DNA of 64,000 nucleotides, from NCBI RefSeq assembly GCF_000699445.3, contig NC_067200.1, positions 11,555,256 to 11,619,255 on the forward strand. The letters are read 5' to 3'. Each line of letters starts with the position of its first letter. Position 1 is the first letter of the stretch. The stretch comes from Schistosoma haematobium. Taxonomy: Eukaryota > Platyhelminthes > Trematoda > Strigeidida > Schistosomatidae. A model generated the notes under the pieces. The model did no database searches. It worked only from the letters and a program-made list of their open reading frames with translations, and was not told the DNA's origin. A program made the position numbers and the translations under genes. Below, in pieces: positions 22,401-33,050 of this stretch.

Positions 22401-25128
22401 ACTGATGAAGTTTCACTACTTCATCAATTGATTTACCATCCTTACCTAGTAGCCGTTTCCTAACAACTGTGTTACTTATTCGATGGTACCAGGATATACG
22501 AGCAATTTTTCGAAGACACCTATGATCGAATACTAGTAACCTACGGATATCCTCTACTCTTACCGGCCATGTTTCACTGCCATAAAGTAGGACGGAACGA
22601 ACTACTGCGCAGTAAACACGTCCTTTGGTTGATAGACGGATATCTCGCCTACGCCATAAATGACGCAAGTCGGCAAAAGCTGGTCGAGCCTTCTGTATCC
22701 GTGCTGAGATTTCGTCACACACCAGACCACAAGGGCTGATGAGACTTCCAAGATAAGTGAAGCGGTCGACACACTCAACTACTTCACTCCCTATCACTAG
22801 TTCGGGTGTCGATGTAACCCAATCCTGAAGCAACATTTTGCATTTCGAGGGAAAGAATCGCATCCCGAACATGCTTGCATTGTTGCTTAGAGTGGTCAGA
22901 AGACTCTGCATTTTGTCAGCGTCTTCACCAAATAAAACTATGTCATCTGCATATTCTAAATCAACAAGTGAACCTCCCGGTACAAGTTCAACCCCTGGAA
23001 ATTTAGATGAGGAGAGTGTTATCTCTAAAAGTACGTCGACCACAAAGTTGAACAAGAATGGGGAGAGTGGACAGCCCTGACGAACACCACTTGAGGTAAT
23101 CAATTCTGATAACAGTTCGCCATAAGCTCTTACTCTACCAGTTGTGTTCGAGTAGAGAGCCTTTATAAGGTTAATGTACTTCTTTGGTACTCCTTTCAGT
23201 GACAAACACTGCCATAGAACCTCACGATCAACAGAGTCGAATGCCGCCTTAAGGTCGAGAAATACTACCATTGTGGGGCGTCTGAATGTGTGTCTGTGTT
23301 CTAGAACCTGACGTAGTGTGAATATCTGGTCTATACAACCACGTCCAGGTCGAAAACCAGCCTGGTTTTCTCTAGTCTGTTCTTCACGAGCTTTGGTTAG
23401 GCGTCGAAATATTATTGAGGCTAATATTTTAGACACTATATTAGTTAAACTGATTCCTCTGTGATTGTCACAAGAGGACTTTTGTCCTTTCTTATAGACT
23501 GGCACAATCAGTGATTGAGACCAGTCAGATGGGATTACGTCCAGTTCCCAAATTCTACCTATGACCTCGGTTAATCTCATTGCTAATACTGGACCACCAT
23601 CCTTAAAAATCTCAGGAGTAAACCTGTCAGGGCCTGCTGCTCTCCCTCGTTTCAGATTTCCTATGGCTTTTTCAACTTCGTAAAGAGACGGAGGACCTAC
23701 ATTAACTTGCCATTCAGGTTGACTAGAGATCGTGGGAAACCGAAGTGTGGCTGAAGGCCAGTTGAACTGATCCCTAGTGTTCTGCCCATCGATCCAATCT
23801 CCTGGATTGAGAATGAATAATATGTCCATCTTTCTCTGAGATTGTTTTGCTAACGGTCGGGTTCCTAATTCCGGTTTCCTTAACGAGTTTGAACAATTGT
23901 CTGCTATTACCTATTGCCGCTGCCTTTTCCATCTCTCTTGCTTTCGCTACCCACCACTGTTCGCGATCATTGCGTAGACTTCTTGTCAGATTGCGCTTAA
24001 GCTGACTCCGCTCTTCATTATGCTCAGAGCCGGGTGGAATGAGTTTCCGAGCATCTATCAGTGAGATAGATGCTGATCATAGGTGTCTCTAAATTATTAC
24101 TTGCATATCGTGGGATAACTGAGTGAGCGAAGCTCATGTGAAAGTCAGGATCCTATATGAAGATGGAAAATCGGTTGTTGAGGTTGCGAGTCTTCACCAA
24201 CTGAGGTGAATGAAACGCCAGCCACGCATATCTAACCACCTGTTGCATAGACGTGCTGGTGGGAACGGTTTGGGGGCTAAGGGAGGTTAAACCAAGAGTT
24301 GATATTAGCACAAGTAAAGGACTATCGAACTTAGTCGTATTGGTGGATATAGACTAACTGGTCGAGGTCTACGCGGTAACATCGACCAACGTATGTAAGA
24401 ATGGGGCAACATGGTTAGGAATAGGTTACAATGATGTCCATCCCTTTATCTATTCTTAAGTATCTGACATTAGCACCATTTCATGCCTTTGTTCCCTTTA
24501 ATTCGCCACTTATTTCTAGATAGTTTTCTTCGGTATTTTATCACTTTTTATAGTTGATGGTACCGTCACTTACAATTTTTAGACACATTTTGTTAATTTG
24601 ATTGCACTGTGCTGGTGTAGTATGGCCATACGGGCTGACATGTCAGGCTTTATTTTGAACATGACTCACTAAAAATCATCGAAAAAATTCCATTATCAGT
24701 TTGGGTCCAAAGTATAGTTCCCAATATTTTGATTGCCTAGCTGATGTCAAGATCTAAATGTTACTTTACAATACTCAATCGGGTATACTTAAGTAACACT
24801 TTAAGGAGTATAATGGAAAAAACAAGCAGACATACCCAATAGATTGAACTCAATATTCGGTTGCCCATCAACGAGAATACAGAACTTCTCGAACACAACA
24901 TTTGCAGGTTTTTCTGGAACTGTGCGGAAATTAGCATATGAAGTTAAACATACAAGGAATCTTAAACGTGCCAACAGATGGACCCAATAGTGCTTCCTTA
25001 TATTTCCGCAAACTTTCGTCTTCCTTGTCTAGATTCATGATCTCTTCCAGAGTGCGTTTTTCGGGTGGTTTGTATTCAGTTTTAATATCGCTCTCCAAAT
25101 CGCCTTCTTCAACAGACTGTTCTGCCAT
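17021..25128 (-). CDS. ARHGDI: Rho GDP-dissociation inhibitor (RhoGDI), four exons, 200 aa
   Basis: RhoGDI binds prenylated Rho/Rac/Cdc42 GTPases, hides the lipid in an immunoglobulin-like pocket and keeps them GDP-bound in the cytosol. Exons: 25128-24954, 24919-24836, 18891-18751, 17223-17021 (175+84+141+203 = 603 nt). All junctions keep frame: F-P at 1/2, G-D at 2/3, V-D at 3/4. Family landmarks: YKPPEKRTLEEI and DKEDESLRKYKEALLG in the N-terminal GTPase-contacting arm (about residues 20-50), LLGDISNFK and EGCSYRIQVVYYVQRDIVCG in the sandwich, and EEAPKGVLSRG, FIDDDK and WKW at the C-terminus. Human RhoGDI is 204 aa, so this is full length. The start at MAEQ (25128) is preferred over an upstream in-frame Met (25143) by comparison with the family. 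Intron 1 is 34 nt; intron 2 is 5.9 kb and full of RTE DNA. Confidence 0.93.
17302..17368. repeat. (AT)n microsatellite
   Basis: About 67 bp of AT dinucleotide in RhoGDI intron 3. Similar tracts lie at 17823-17850 and 19414-19444. Confidence 0.95.
17369..17600 (-). repeat. Hammerhead-repeat relic in RhoGDI intron 3
   Basis: GGGGCTCCTCAG and GTGGATCCACGA in the expected order for a minus-strand family A ribozyme, but the GAAA and cleavage parts are eroded. The remaining intron 3 sequence to 18054 is AT-rich, with nothing else recognised. Confidence 0.45.
18055..18570 (-). repeat. R480 retroposon, copy 2
   Basis: Same block as 8607-9124 (GGCACCCGGACAG, ACCTGAGTCAAAGGCTCGGGG in sense), with (AAATA)n tail at 18055-18075. 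It sits in RhoGDI intron 3, in the same orientation as the gene. Confidence 0.75.
18751..18891 (-). CDS. ARHGDI: RhoGDI exon 3
   Basis: 141 nt, acceptor GAATTTCAG, donor GTAGGTAG at 18750. Encodes GDISNFKSKPVSIVEG ... RDIVCGLRFKQWLRKGP, the central beta-sandwich. Confidence 0.92.
   Translation of the reverse strand: MISLTLSRNLSQSSKAAVTVFKSCTMYKEILFVGYVSSSGYVKALF
19128..19250 (+). repeat. Retroelement leader fragment, copy 2
   Basis: Same motif order as 2965-3095 (CTCCGCTTGGA, ACTACCG-CGGTC, CATGAGGTTAGCAAGCCCATCC). In RhoGDI intron 2. Confidence 0.45.
19445..20404. other. RhoGDI intron 2 sequence without recognised feature
   Basis: AT-rich, no repeat or coding match seen. Confidence 0.45.
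20405..21405 (+). pseudogene. RTE LINE C-terminal fragment, frameshifted
   Basis: Starts in the stretch after the YADD box and reads GSEVVERVNNSTYLGSLID, ISARIQKARLAFSNLRHLW, then after a stop LLVFDHRCLGNITRICWDH, NLHQLRWSGHVLRMPEHRLP and LKSLTSGLSHISRCRLLG, followed by a 3' UTR ending GTAGCTGACTGAC. At least one frameshift (20425-20470) and stops at 20737 and 21082. Its second half is almost identical to 49198-49859, and its first 200 bp to 30395-30600. Confidence 0.85.
21780..21878 (+). pseudogene. Left edge of an older RTE relic split by the next element
   Basis: The last 35 bp (ATGAAATGGCTACATGTTTCTGATCAT) fit the RTE coding text just before DHRCL, which resumes on the other side of the insertion at 24073. 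The left limit is uncertain. Confidence 0.4.
21879..24072 (-). pseudogene. RTE-clade LINE, RT-bearing 5'-truncated copy
   Basis: The main frame 23829-22099 encodes 576 aa of reverse transcriptase and C-terminal domain: GPDRFTPE (66-73), NHRGISLTNIVSKIL (122-136), QAGFRPGRGC (156-165), VVFLDLKAAFDSVDREVL (188-205), SGVRQGCPLSPFLFN (247-261), LEYADDIVLF (291-300; catalytic YADD intact), YLGSLI, then the HQLRWLGHVLRMP tail. Upstream (23830-24060) the RT linker continues in another frame, so a frameshift separates them. The endonuclease is missing. The 3' end at 21879 has a (CTGA)n-like tail. CTGATCAT flanks it (21871-21878 and 24073-24080). It lies antisense inside an older RTE copy in RhoGDI intron 2, in the gene's own orientation. 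Confidence 0.9.
24073..24665 (+). pseudogene. Older RTE relic, right half
   Basis: Degenerate continuation (GATCATAGGTGTCT, then VEVASLHQLR, GRGLRGNIDQRM) with many stops, followed by a 3' UTR with CTGTGCTGGTGTAGTATGGCC. It is interrupted at its left end by the younger minus-strand RTE. Confidence 0.7.
24836..24919 (-). CDS. ARHGDI: RhoGDI exon 2
   Basis: 84 nt between acceptor ...TTTCCGCACAG and donor GTATGTCT. Encodes PEKPANVVFEKFCILVDGQ and the start of the LLGD strand. The 34-nt intron before it (24953-24920) is a typical schistosome 5' micro-intron. Confidence 0.9.
24954..25128 (-). CDS. ARHGDI: RhoGDI exon 1
   Basis: 58 codons plus 1 nt, from ATG (25128-25126) to the donor GTATGT at 24953-24948. 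Holds the acidic N-terminus and the YKPP ... KYKEALLG helix-turn region. An earlier GT (24967) would break the frame with exon 2, so it was not chosen. Confidence 0.88.
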
Positions 25129-25588
25129 TCTTGAAAACACCACGAAAATAGTGTGACCTATATCCTTTGGTAGATTCGCGTTTAGCTTGAAGGCACCTCG
25201 TGTTCTGTAGGAGTGTCAAGAGCAGTACGCGAGATTATCTGGATAAGAACAAGAGAAAAAGCAAGTCGATAACTCAGTAAGCACACAGAATGCACTTACA
25301 TTCGAAAAATAAAGTATTTGACAATATTCAGAAGTAACACAAGGGTGAGATTAAGACAACCTGACAACCAAAACAGGAAGCTGAGAATGTAAACTTTCAA
25401 ACGTGTTACAATAGCAAATTCTGAGCGCCTAACACCTCAAGGTGAGAAAACTCTAACGAATTAAAAGTATTGGTTAAATAACTCTCTTCTCCAGACAACT
25501 GAAGGCAAATATGGACTTTCGACCTGATCTTGAGTTTACAGATTAAGGCTTGAATTATTATTAGTGACCATGAATGGATGCAATGTTT
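25129..25588. promoter_or_regulatory. Upstream region of RhoGDI
   Basis: Region where the RhoGDI 5' UTR and promoter should lie. No TATA box or trans-splice acceptor can be assigned with confidence. From about 25480 rightward it may already be degraded RTE endonuclease sequence. Confidence 0.3.
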
Positions 25589-26161
25589 GTACTCATAATA
25601 GGTGACTTTAATGCCCAAGTATGTAGCTTAAACCAGACGGAAAGGCATTTTGGTGGATATTTTGGTATTCCGGCTCAGTGGACAAATATTAGTGACCGTT
25701 TGCTGCAATTGTGTCATACAATCGTTTATTTTAGCAAGCACTGATTTTAAGCATAAGGAGAGACATCGTCTGACGTGGAAACCCCCTGCGCCAAATCAAC
25801 GATTGACCCAAATAGAAAATATTGCCATCAGTTGTCGTTGGATAGTCTCGGTATAAAAGTGTCTCTCGTTCTAGAATACATGTTTAGACTCTGACCATGA
25901 CCTAATACGAGCACGCATTTGCTTACGTCTCACTGGACGAAGAAAACCACATTAAGAAGACCCATTAGAGTTTAACTCAACGATAAGAAAGTCAAAGGTA
26001 AATTCGAGGAACAAATGAAGTCACACTTAGGCGATTTCGAAAACGAGGCTGACCAAGGTGTTGCTTGGAAAGATATTCAAACGGCCGTAGAAACAGCAGC
26101 AATATCTATTAGTTATTTAAATCAAAGGGTTACGAAAAATCAGTGGATTTCTGATAAGTTT
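25589..26161 (+). pseudogene. RTE relic, endonuclease-linker half, left of the CR1 insertion
   Basis: Broken frames give GDFNAQV-like text (25600-25625), LNQTERHFGGYFGIPAQW, HKERHRLTWKPPAPNQR, EDIQTAVETAAISI and KNQWISDK at 26155. This is the C-terminal end of the APE endonuclease and the linker of an RTE element. The text resumes at 29199 after the CR1 element. Many frameshifts and stops. Confidence 0.78.
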
Positions 26162-29100
26162 TGAAGAAAGAGACATATTATTGAAAAACGCACTAAAAAC
26201 TCGTGACTCGAATATCCGTATTCGACCAGATTGGCCGCTTGAGGATCGAATCAAGTGGAAGAATGCCCTTACTGAATTGAGAACTCGCAAGTTAAATGGC
26301 GAAAATAACCTTACCATTAAGGGTTTTCGGGTAGTCAGGTCTTGGAAACCAATGCTTCCGAGGCCTGTATGGGTAGAACGATTGATTGCCAAAACACCTT
26401 AAGTGTGTGCCACACGAACGCCCGTAGTCTTAGAAATAAAACACCCGAGCTAAGTCTGATGGTGCAAGAATTATGTCCCGATATAATCGTTGTTACAGAA
26501 ACTTGGTTCACCGTAGATATAGACTGTTCTCCCATCATTGCAGGCTATATCTGTATTGGAAGTGATAGAGTTTCAAGTCGCAAAGGGGGAGGTATAATAT
26601 TATACGTTAGGGATCTTTTTCGTATACAATCAACCATATCCGAGGCTCATATCAGTGGCACATGTGAGGTTGCATGTTGTAAGATTAAATCTAGAAATGT
26701 GTTAGTGACTATAGGGGGAATATACCGTAGTCAGTCTTGTCTTGCTGACGACTTTATCCTAGGACACATCTGTTCTTGGAGTATGGCAGAATGTTGTCTC
26801 ATCATTGGGGACTTCAACGCACCGCGTATCAACTGGATAGAGCTTGCAGCTCCAGGTAGTGGTTTCGATAGCGACCTTTTATCTACCGTTATTCAGTGTG
26901 CACTTGTACAATGTATCACAAAACCGACACATATTGATTCCAATCATGATCCATCACTGCTGGACCTCATTCTCACCAGCCACTGTGAGGATGTCTTTGA
27001 TATTCAGCACCACGTTGTAATTCGCTTTAAGTTTAGGACACATGGTATACAATTCGTATCTACTCCACCCCGTCCCAATATCTGGCGAGCCAATATTCCG
27101 GCAGTCAGAAGCTGTGCTATCTCGACTGATTGGTCGGTCGACGCGGATGGGTTGATCGAAGATGAATGGAATAAGTTTAAGGCTACATTCGAGTCCGTAA
27201 CGTCGCCGTTTATCCCATGGTCAGCACGTAAGCTATCACATTGCCCTCAACGGATTAATAAGGAAACCCGGAAGCTGTTAAAGCGTAGGAAACATTTCTG
27301 GGACTTATTCTTGTTGACAGGTCATGCACCATTTAAGCGTGAGTACCAAAAATTCCGTAATATCTGTAAGAAAACCATAGCCAAATCCCATGCCACTTAC
27401 GAACGACAGTTAGTATATGATAGCCGTACTTGTCCAAAACGATTGTTTTCGTATGTTAAACGGCAAATGAAACGTAGTGATGGTATTCCCCCGTTACTGT
27501 TACACGAAAATTCAGAATTACTAGTTGAATCAGATCGAGCAAAAGCTGTGACTTTTTCAGACTATTTTAGCGAAGTCTTCTCTACGTTTATTGTAACAAA
27601 TACTTGTCCCACTCACACCAAGATACCAACCATTGAATCTGTACAGGTGACTGAGGAAACTGTCCTTCCGTTGATAACTAACCTCAAACCTGGTAAGATA
27701 CCGGGCCCTGACGGGTTACATCCACGGTTGCTGTCATCTCTTGCGGACATTATTTCAAGACCGCTCGCGACACTCTTCAACATGTCCCCTTCACTCGCTC
27801 AACTCCCTAGAGATTGGAAGGACGCTATAGTTAGTCCTATATTTAAGGACGGTCAGAGACAGATAGTATCTAACTACCGGCCTGTCAGTCTACCTAGCAT
27901 AGTCATTAAGTTACTTGAAAAGATAATTCGGGTTAGGTTGCTAAGCCACATAGATTCACACAATCTGTTAGCTCCTGAGCAACACGGATTTCGTAACAAG
28001 CGTTCATGCTTGACTAACTTGCTTATCGAGAGAGAGGATTGGACAGCAGCCCTAAATAACGGTCTGTCTGTCGGTGTGATATTCATAGATTTTAGCAAAG
28101 CATTTGATAAGGTTTCACACGTAGGTCTTATGCAGAAGCTCACGAGCTTCGGAATAATAGGTACTGTACATGAGTGGATAGGTAACTTCTTATGTGACCG
28201 CAGACAGAGAGTAAGGGCCAACGGAACGCTATCCGATTGGAAGCCGGTCAAAAGTGGTGTGCCTCAAGGCACCATCTTAGACCCTCTGCTCTTCCTTCTC
28301 TACGTTAATGAGTTGCCGCTGTTACTTAGGTCGTTGACATTATTGTTTGCGGATGATGTAAAAATCTGCAGAACAATAAAAAGTGCGGCTGATCATCTGA
28401 ATCTTTAAGCCGATTTAGACGATTTAGTTAAATGGGCTCGAGAGTGGGGCTTAGAAATCAATGCTAGGAAGAGTGTGCTAATGTACATCGGTTGCGGTAA
28501 TAGTTACCGTTATACTATTGAGAGTAAACCTCTTCCACGCGTTCAAGAGCATAAAGACTTAGGAGTAGTTATAAGTCATGATTTAAAAACAACTACGCAT
28601 TGCAAAGCAGCCACTGTCAAAGGTTTTCGTGCGTTATGGTCACTTGGCCGAGCGTTCAAATCTTTTGACGGGGAAACGTTTCCAATTTTATATCCCATAT
28701 ATGTAAGACCACATTTAGAGTACTGTATCCAAGCAGCTAGCCCGTGTCTGGTAAGGGATACTAACTCCCTTGAGCGTGTCCAGCGTGTGGGAACGAAATT
28801 AGTGAAGGGTCTTTCTAGACTCCCTTACGATGAGCGTTTAAAACGCCTAAATCTTTTCCCCTTGTCGTATCGTAGGACACGAGGTGACTTTATGCTGGCA
28901 TTTCGTATCTTTAATTATGATTGAGTGTTAATATGTCTAATCTTTTTGCTCCCTCCAGCACTAATAATCTCCGAGGTCATAGCAAGAAGGTACATAAACA
29001 ACGATCTAATAAACCTAAAGTGGGGTCCCGTTTTTCTCATCGAGTAGTCAATGATTGGGACGCCTTACTCGAACAAGTGGTATTAGCCCCATCAGTGAAT

Positions 29101-29198
29101 ACTTTCAAGGAGAAGCTGAACCTTCACTGGAAAGCAATGTGTCGGGATTTATACAGGTTCACCAACCTATTACCCTTATTACTGAAAACTGAAGACTG
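26162..29198 (+). pseudogene. CR1-clade LINE, nearly complete ORF2
   Basis: 26181-26402 is the C-terminal end of ORF1 (IRIRPDWPLEDRIKWK ... TIKGFRVV). ORF2 overlaps it: 26342-28408 encodes an APE endonuclease (TNARSLRNK at 25-33, ETWF 53-56, GDFNAP 156-161) and a reverse transcriptase (GPDGLHPRLL, NYRPVSL, FIDFSKAFDKVSH, SGVPQGTILDPLLFLLYVN, FADD 669-672). One nonsense codon (TAA, 28406-28408) interrupts an otherwise continuous frame to 28924, and a frameshift near 28920 leads into the last part (RFSHRVVNDWDALLE ... SVNTFKEKL). Damage is slight, so the insertion is fairly young. AAGTTT at 26156-26161 and 29199-29204 may be a short target duplication. It lies inside an RTE relic. Confidence 0.9.
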
Positions 29199-30605
29199 AA
29201 GTTTATTGCACTGATGGATTCTCGTAAACTCATCCCATCAGGCTCTGAATACGATGAAGATCAAAAACAAATCAGATCTAGGTTAACCAAAAGTCTAAGG
29301 AATGACTATGAGTAGTGTTGGGCAACGAAAGCAAAAGAAATGGAAAATGTGGTGGCTGTAGGTAACACTAGACAGCTTTTCAGGCTAATAAAAGAAACTG
29401 GAAGTAAAAAGTCAAGTGTAAGTGAGACTATTTCGGAAAAAGACGACACTCTTACCTGACTGAGTCCAAACGCTTAGAACGATGCGCAGAACACTTTAAG
29501 GAGCCGTTCAGCTGGCCTTCAGCTACTCTACATCTACCCACCATTCCCAGACAGCCTGAATGGGACAGTGAGATAGCCTCCGACTCTGAGTAAAGTTTAA
29601 GCAGCAATGGCTAATCTGAAACGTTGAAGAGCAGTTGGTCCAGATAGAATGGCTCCAGAGAACTTTAAGGGTGGTGATTCAGTTTTAGCGAATAGGTTGA
29701 CTAATTTGCCAGCTAAAACCTGGAAACTGGGTGTAATCCCATCTGGCTGGTCGCAATCACTGATTGTCCCAATATATAAGAAAGGTCCAAAATCATCCTG
29801 TAATAACCATAGAGGGATTAGTTTGGCTAACATAACATCTAAAATACTAGCCTCAATAATTGTCGGACGCCTAACTAAGCTCATGAACTGCAATCACGAG
29901 AAAATCAGTCTGGATTTAGACCTGGTCGTGACTATATCAACCATATATTCACCATTCATCAGGTTTTAAAACACTGGTATGCTTTTTAGCGTCCGACAAT
30001 GATAGTTTCTCTTGACTTAAAAGCAGCATTTGACCCTGTAGATCGACAGGTTCTGTAGCAATGTCTATCATTGAAGGATGTATCCCAGAAGTACACAAAC
30101 CTTGTGAAGGGTCTTTACTCTAACAATAACTTTCGAACCAGAGCTTACGGCGGACTGATTTTCCAACCTCATGTGGTGTCCGTCAAGGCAGTCCACTATC
30201 TCCACCTTTGTTCAGCTTCATTATAGACCTATTGATGGAAATAACGTTCTCGTCGACTGATTTTCCAGGAATTGGTCTCCTACCAGGAGGTTCACCTATC
30301 GACTTAGAATACGCAGATGGCATAGTCCTGTTTGGTGAAGACACTGATAAAATTTAGAGACTTTTGGAAGAACTAAGAAACAATGCCATAATGTTTGGGA
30401 TGCGTTTATCCTCCTCTTAATGTAAGTTGTCGCCCCAGAACTGACCTGCGTCAACACGAACCAAGGATAGGGAGTGAAGTAGTCGAACGTGTCAACAACT
30501 CCACTTATCTTGGAAGTCTGATCGACCCTAGTGAGATGGAGTCTGACGAAATCTCTGCACGGATTCAAAAAGCTTGTTTGGCTTTTTCCAACTAACGTCA
30601 CTTAT
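29199..30605 (+). pseudogene. RTE relic, RT half, right of the CR1 insertion
   Basis: Continues the element interrupted at 26161: DSRKLIPSGSEYDEDQ, TKSLRNDYE, RAVGPDRMAPENFKGGD, PIYKKGPKSSCNNHRGISLAN, SLDLKAAFDPVDRQVL, GVRQGSPLSPPLFSFI, LEYADGIVLFGEDTDK (YADG, so one catalytic Asp is lost), then ISARIQKACLAFSN at the end. Several frameshifts and stops. It stops abruptly at about 30605 without the usual C-terminus or tail. Confidence 0.85.
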
Positions 30606-32867
30606 GGCTGGGGCGACTGTCTAACTGACTCATTCTTTGTCTCATCCTGGTGCAAGAGCTAATACCAAACTAATCATTGACTGATAGACGTGGCCAAATC
30701 TAAAAAAATGCAAAAAAGTGGGTTGGATAATGTTTGATGCGTTGACAATCAAAGGTTAACTGTCACAGACATTTTCCCAACCGAGTTTTTTTACAGCCAG
30801 ATGCACATTTTACTCATGTTTATCCTCATTCGGTAGATCCTTTACTGCATTTTAATTGTTTTAATTATTTACTTACACGCATAGACAGATTCACGAGATG
30901 TCCAACAGCTGCATAGACAGTCGGAATCACACCTGAACAAAAGTGCTGCCCCTGCACGTACTCGGACATTCTTACTCATGGGTGCTAGGTCACGCACTTG
31001 ACCAATAAACCATACCGGCGAGTAGTAGGCCTGAATGCAATATTTTCTTACGTTAGTCGATTATTGGCAATACTCCTGAGCAGTAGGACATGCAACTTTG
31101 TGAGGTGTAAACCAACCCGGTTCCTATGGGATTCTATGAGACACGGTCTTACGTTAACACTCATATTAAGTAAGGCTCTAATTATGTAGCTGGCACGCAT
31201 GAATATTGCTCTAATTTGAACTCTACTTTGCACACTTTGTCGGAATACACTGTCTCTACTGGTTCTATGTTAGTCAGCTAAAGTTTTTGTATTGTAGGTT
31301 AGACATCCATTTAGTATATCACACTACTATGAAACTAAGGTTGGATTTATACTCAACGTTGTCACGTCAACTTAATGTGTCGCAGACCAGAATAATGGTC
31401 AAGTTTACGTTCATGTAATCAATATATCATGTTATGATGTAGCTTTTACTAAAAATAGATTACACTGTCAATCTTGCTGTGGCTGTAATTTTTATTTACC
31501 ACGTCAGACTACGTCACATCAGACATACATTGCTTGCTGGGATGATATTGCAAGTCAAAGGAAGCCTAATAAAATTCACTGTTTTTTTAAGTAGACCGTC
31601 AATAAATAATGTTGCTGGATAAAGGTTTATTGCGCTGAAAACTATGTTTTGATGCATAAATTACTATTGTTTTCGGTCCGTAAACAATATCGTTTGTCCT
31701 CTGCTAGGTAAGTTTTACTGGCCGGTAGTTCGTTTCTTTGTGTGTATAGGCTTAATTGTCAATATTTAACTATTTTAAGTAACATGTCTGTGCAAGGAGA
31801 ACAATAATTGCGACACCTGTTTAGTTTAGTATACTTGTTTATCTCATGATTCAGTTTGATCTATGTAATCATAGTGCTTGAAGAAAGTAATGAAGCAGAT
31901 CAGTTTTGTGAGTAAAGGTGCTAAATCTTTCGTTCCCCATAGTGTGCTTAAGCATCATAACTAGAAAGCGATCACTGAGAGACTATGTATACATTAATGT
32001 GTAACTAGCTCCCGGAAGCTGATGTTGAGAGTTTAGAACTTGTACAGTACAGGAGGATATGATGTTGATATATCAAATTTATTATATTTCCACTAGTTCA
32101 AACATATCACTTATTCACTCCGTTTGTAATTTTCACGTGAGACAGTAATAATATGAACGCATTATTATAACTTAGGCTTTGCTTAAAACGATAGATAATT
32201 TATAGTGACTCCCATATCAGTCCACTCTTAATGAGTATAACGCAAATCAGTCTGCTTATAAATAGAAGAAAGTACTTTGGATTCTGCTGTTGTCATACAT
32301 TATAAAGTAGTGTTCATTTTGGAAAAAAACGATAAATATGCTTGATGTGCGTTTTTAAAGTGTACGTCTGGCCTCGACCATATTTCAAGATCACTGCTAC
32401 TGAATGATTTCCCCTGCGTTAAAGTCGACAGCTGGACAACCAAGTGTCTGTGTTTTCACTTTTCCGAAAAAAAGCAGTATACAGTCCTGGAAGAGCAGTA
32501 TTGTACGTCTTAATTAAATGCAACTGGCTGTGAGCTGGTATTAAAAACCTTTGAATAATTTGAAATTTTAGTTTGTCAGACACTAACTCTCGTTGGATAT
32601 TTGCTCGTGAAAAGAGATGCATATGCATTAGAATACATAAGTAGGAGTAAGTGAATAAAAGCCGTGCAATACGACATTGAACACATATTACGCTTTGCGC
32701 AGGTTGTAATAGCTGACCTGATCGTTAAATAATATTCATGAGCATGTCAGCAAACCACATTTATGTGAATTCCCTGATTAAAAACATATTATTTGTTTAT
32801 TGAATTACTCCATATTGTTGACTAAAGCCAATACTATTTGTTTATTTAGAATAGAACAGTTGTGAAA
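30606..32867. other. Intergenic stretch, no recognised gene
   Basis: 2.3 kb between the nested LINEs and THOC3. Several short frames, none with a domain or splice context. Nothing callable was seen. Confidence 0.4.
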
Positions 32868-33050
32868 CCTCACAGATTACCTTACAGACTGTTTCGCCAT
32901 CAGAATTATGGTACTATGGAACAATCTACGGAGGGCACTACTAACAGAACCTTCTACAAAGTTTCTTAAAAGGAAGCTGAAAGCTCACTTTAGCTTCACA
33001 ACCACTTCCACCATTTACTAGTTCTTTTGTCCTTTAGTCCAAAAAAGTAA
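32868..33050 (+). pseudogene. CR1-like LINE C-terminal fragment
   Basis: Reads FAIRIMVLWNNLRRALL, STKFLKRKLKAHFS and a stop, the usual C-terminal 'W-N-x-L-P ... F-K-x-x-L' ending of CR1-type pol proteins. Short and isolated. Confidence 0.5.

Noticed and set aside
22838..23080. Plus-strand frame across the RTE element
   Set aside because: Antisense shadow of the RT YADD region.
24968..25128. Alternative RhoGDI exon 1 ending at 24968 (GTTTAAG donor)
   Set aside because: It would put exon 2 out of frame and destroy the PEKPANVVFEKF text. The GTATGT donor at 24953 keeps frame.
24938..25156. Plus-strand 72-codon frame
   Set aside because: Antisense shadow of RhoGDI exon 1.
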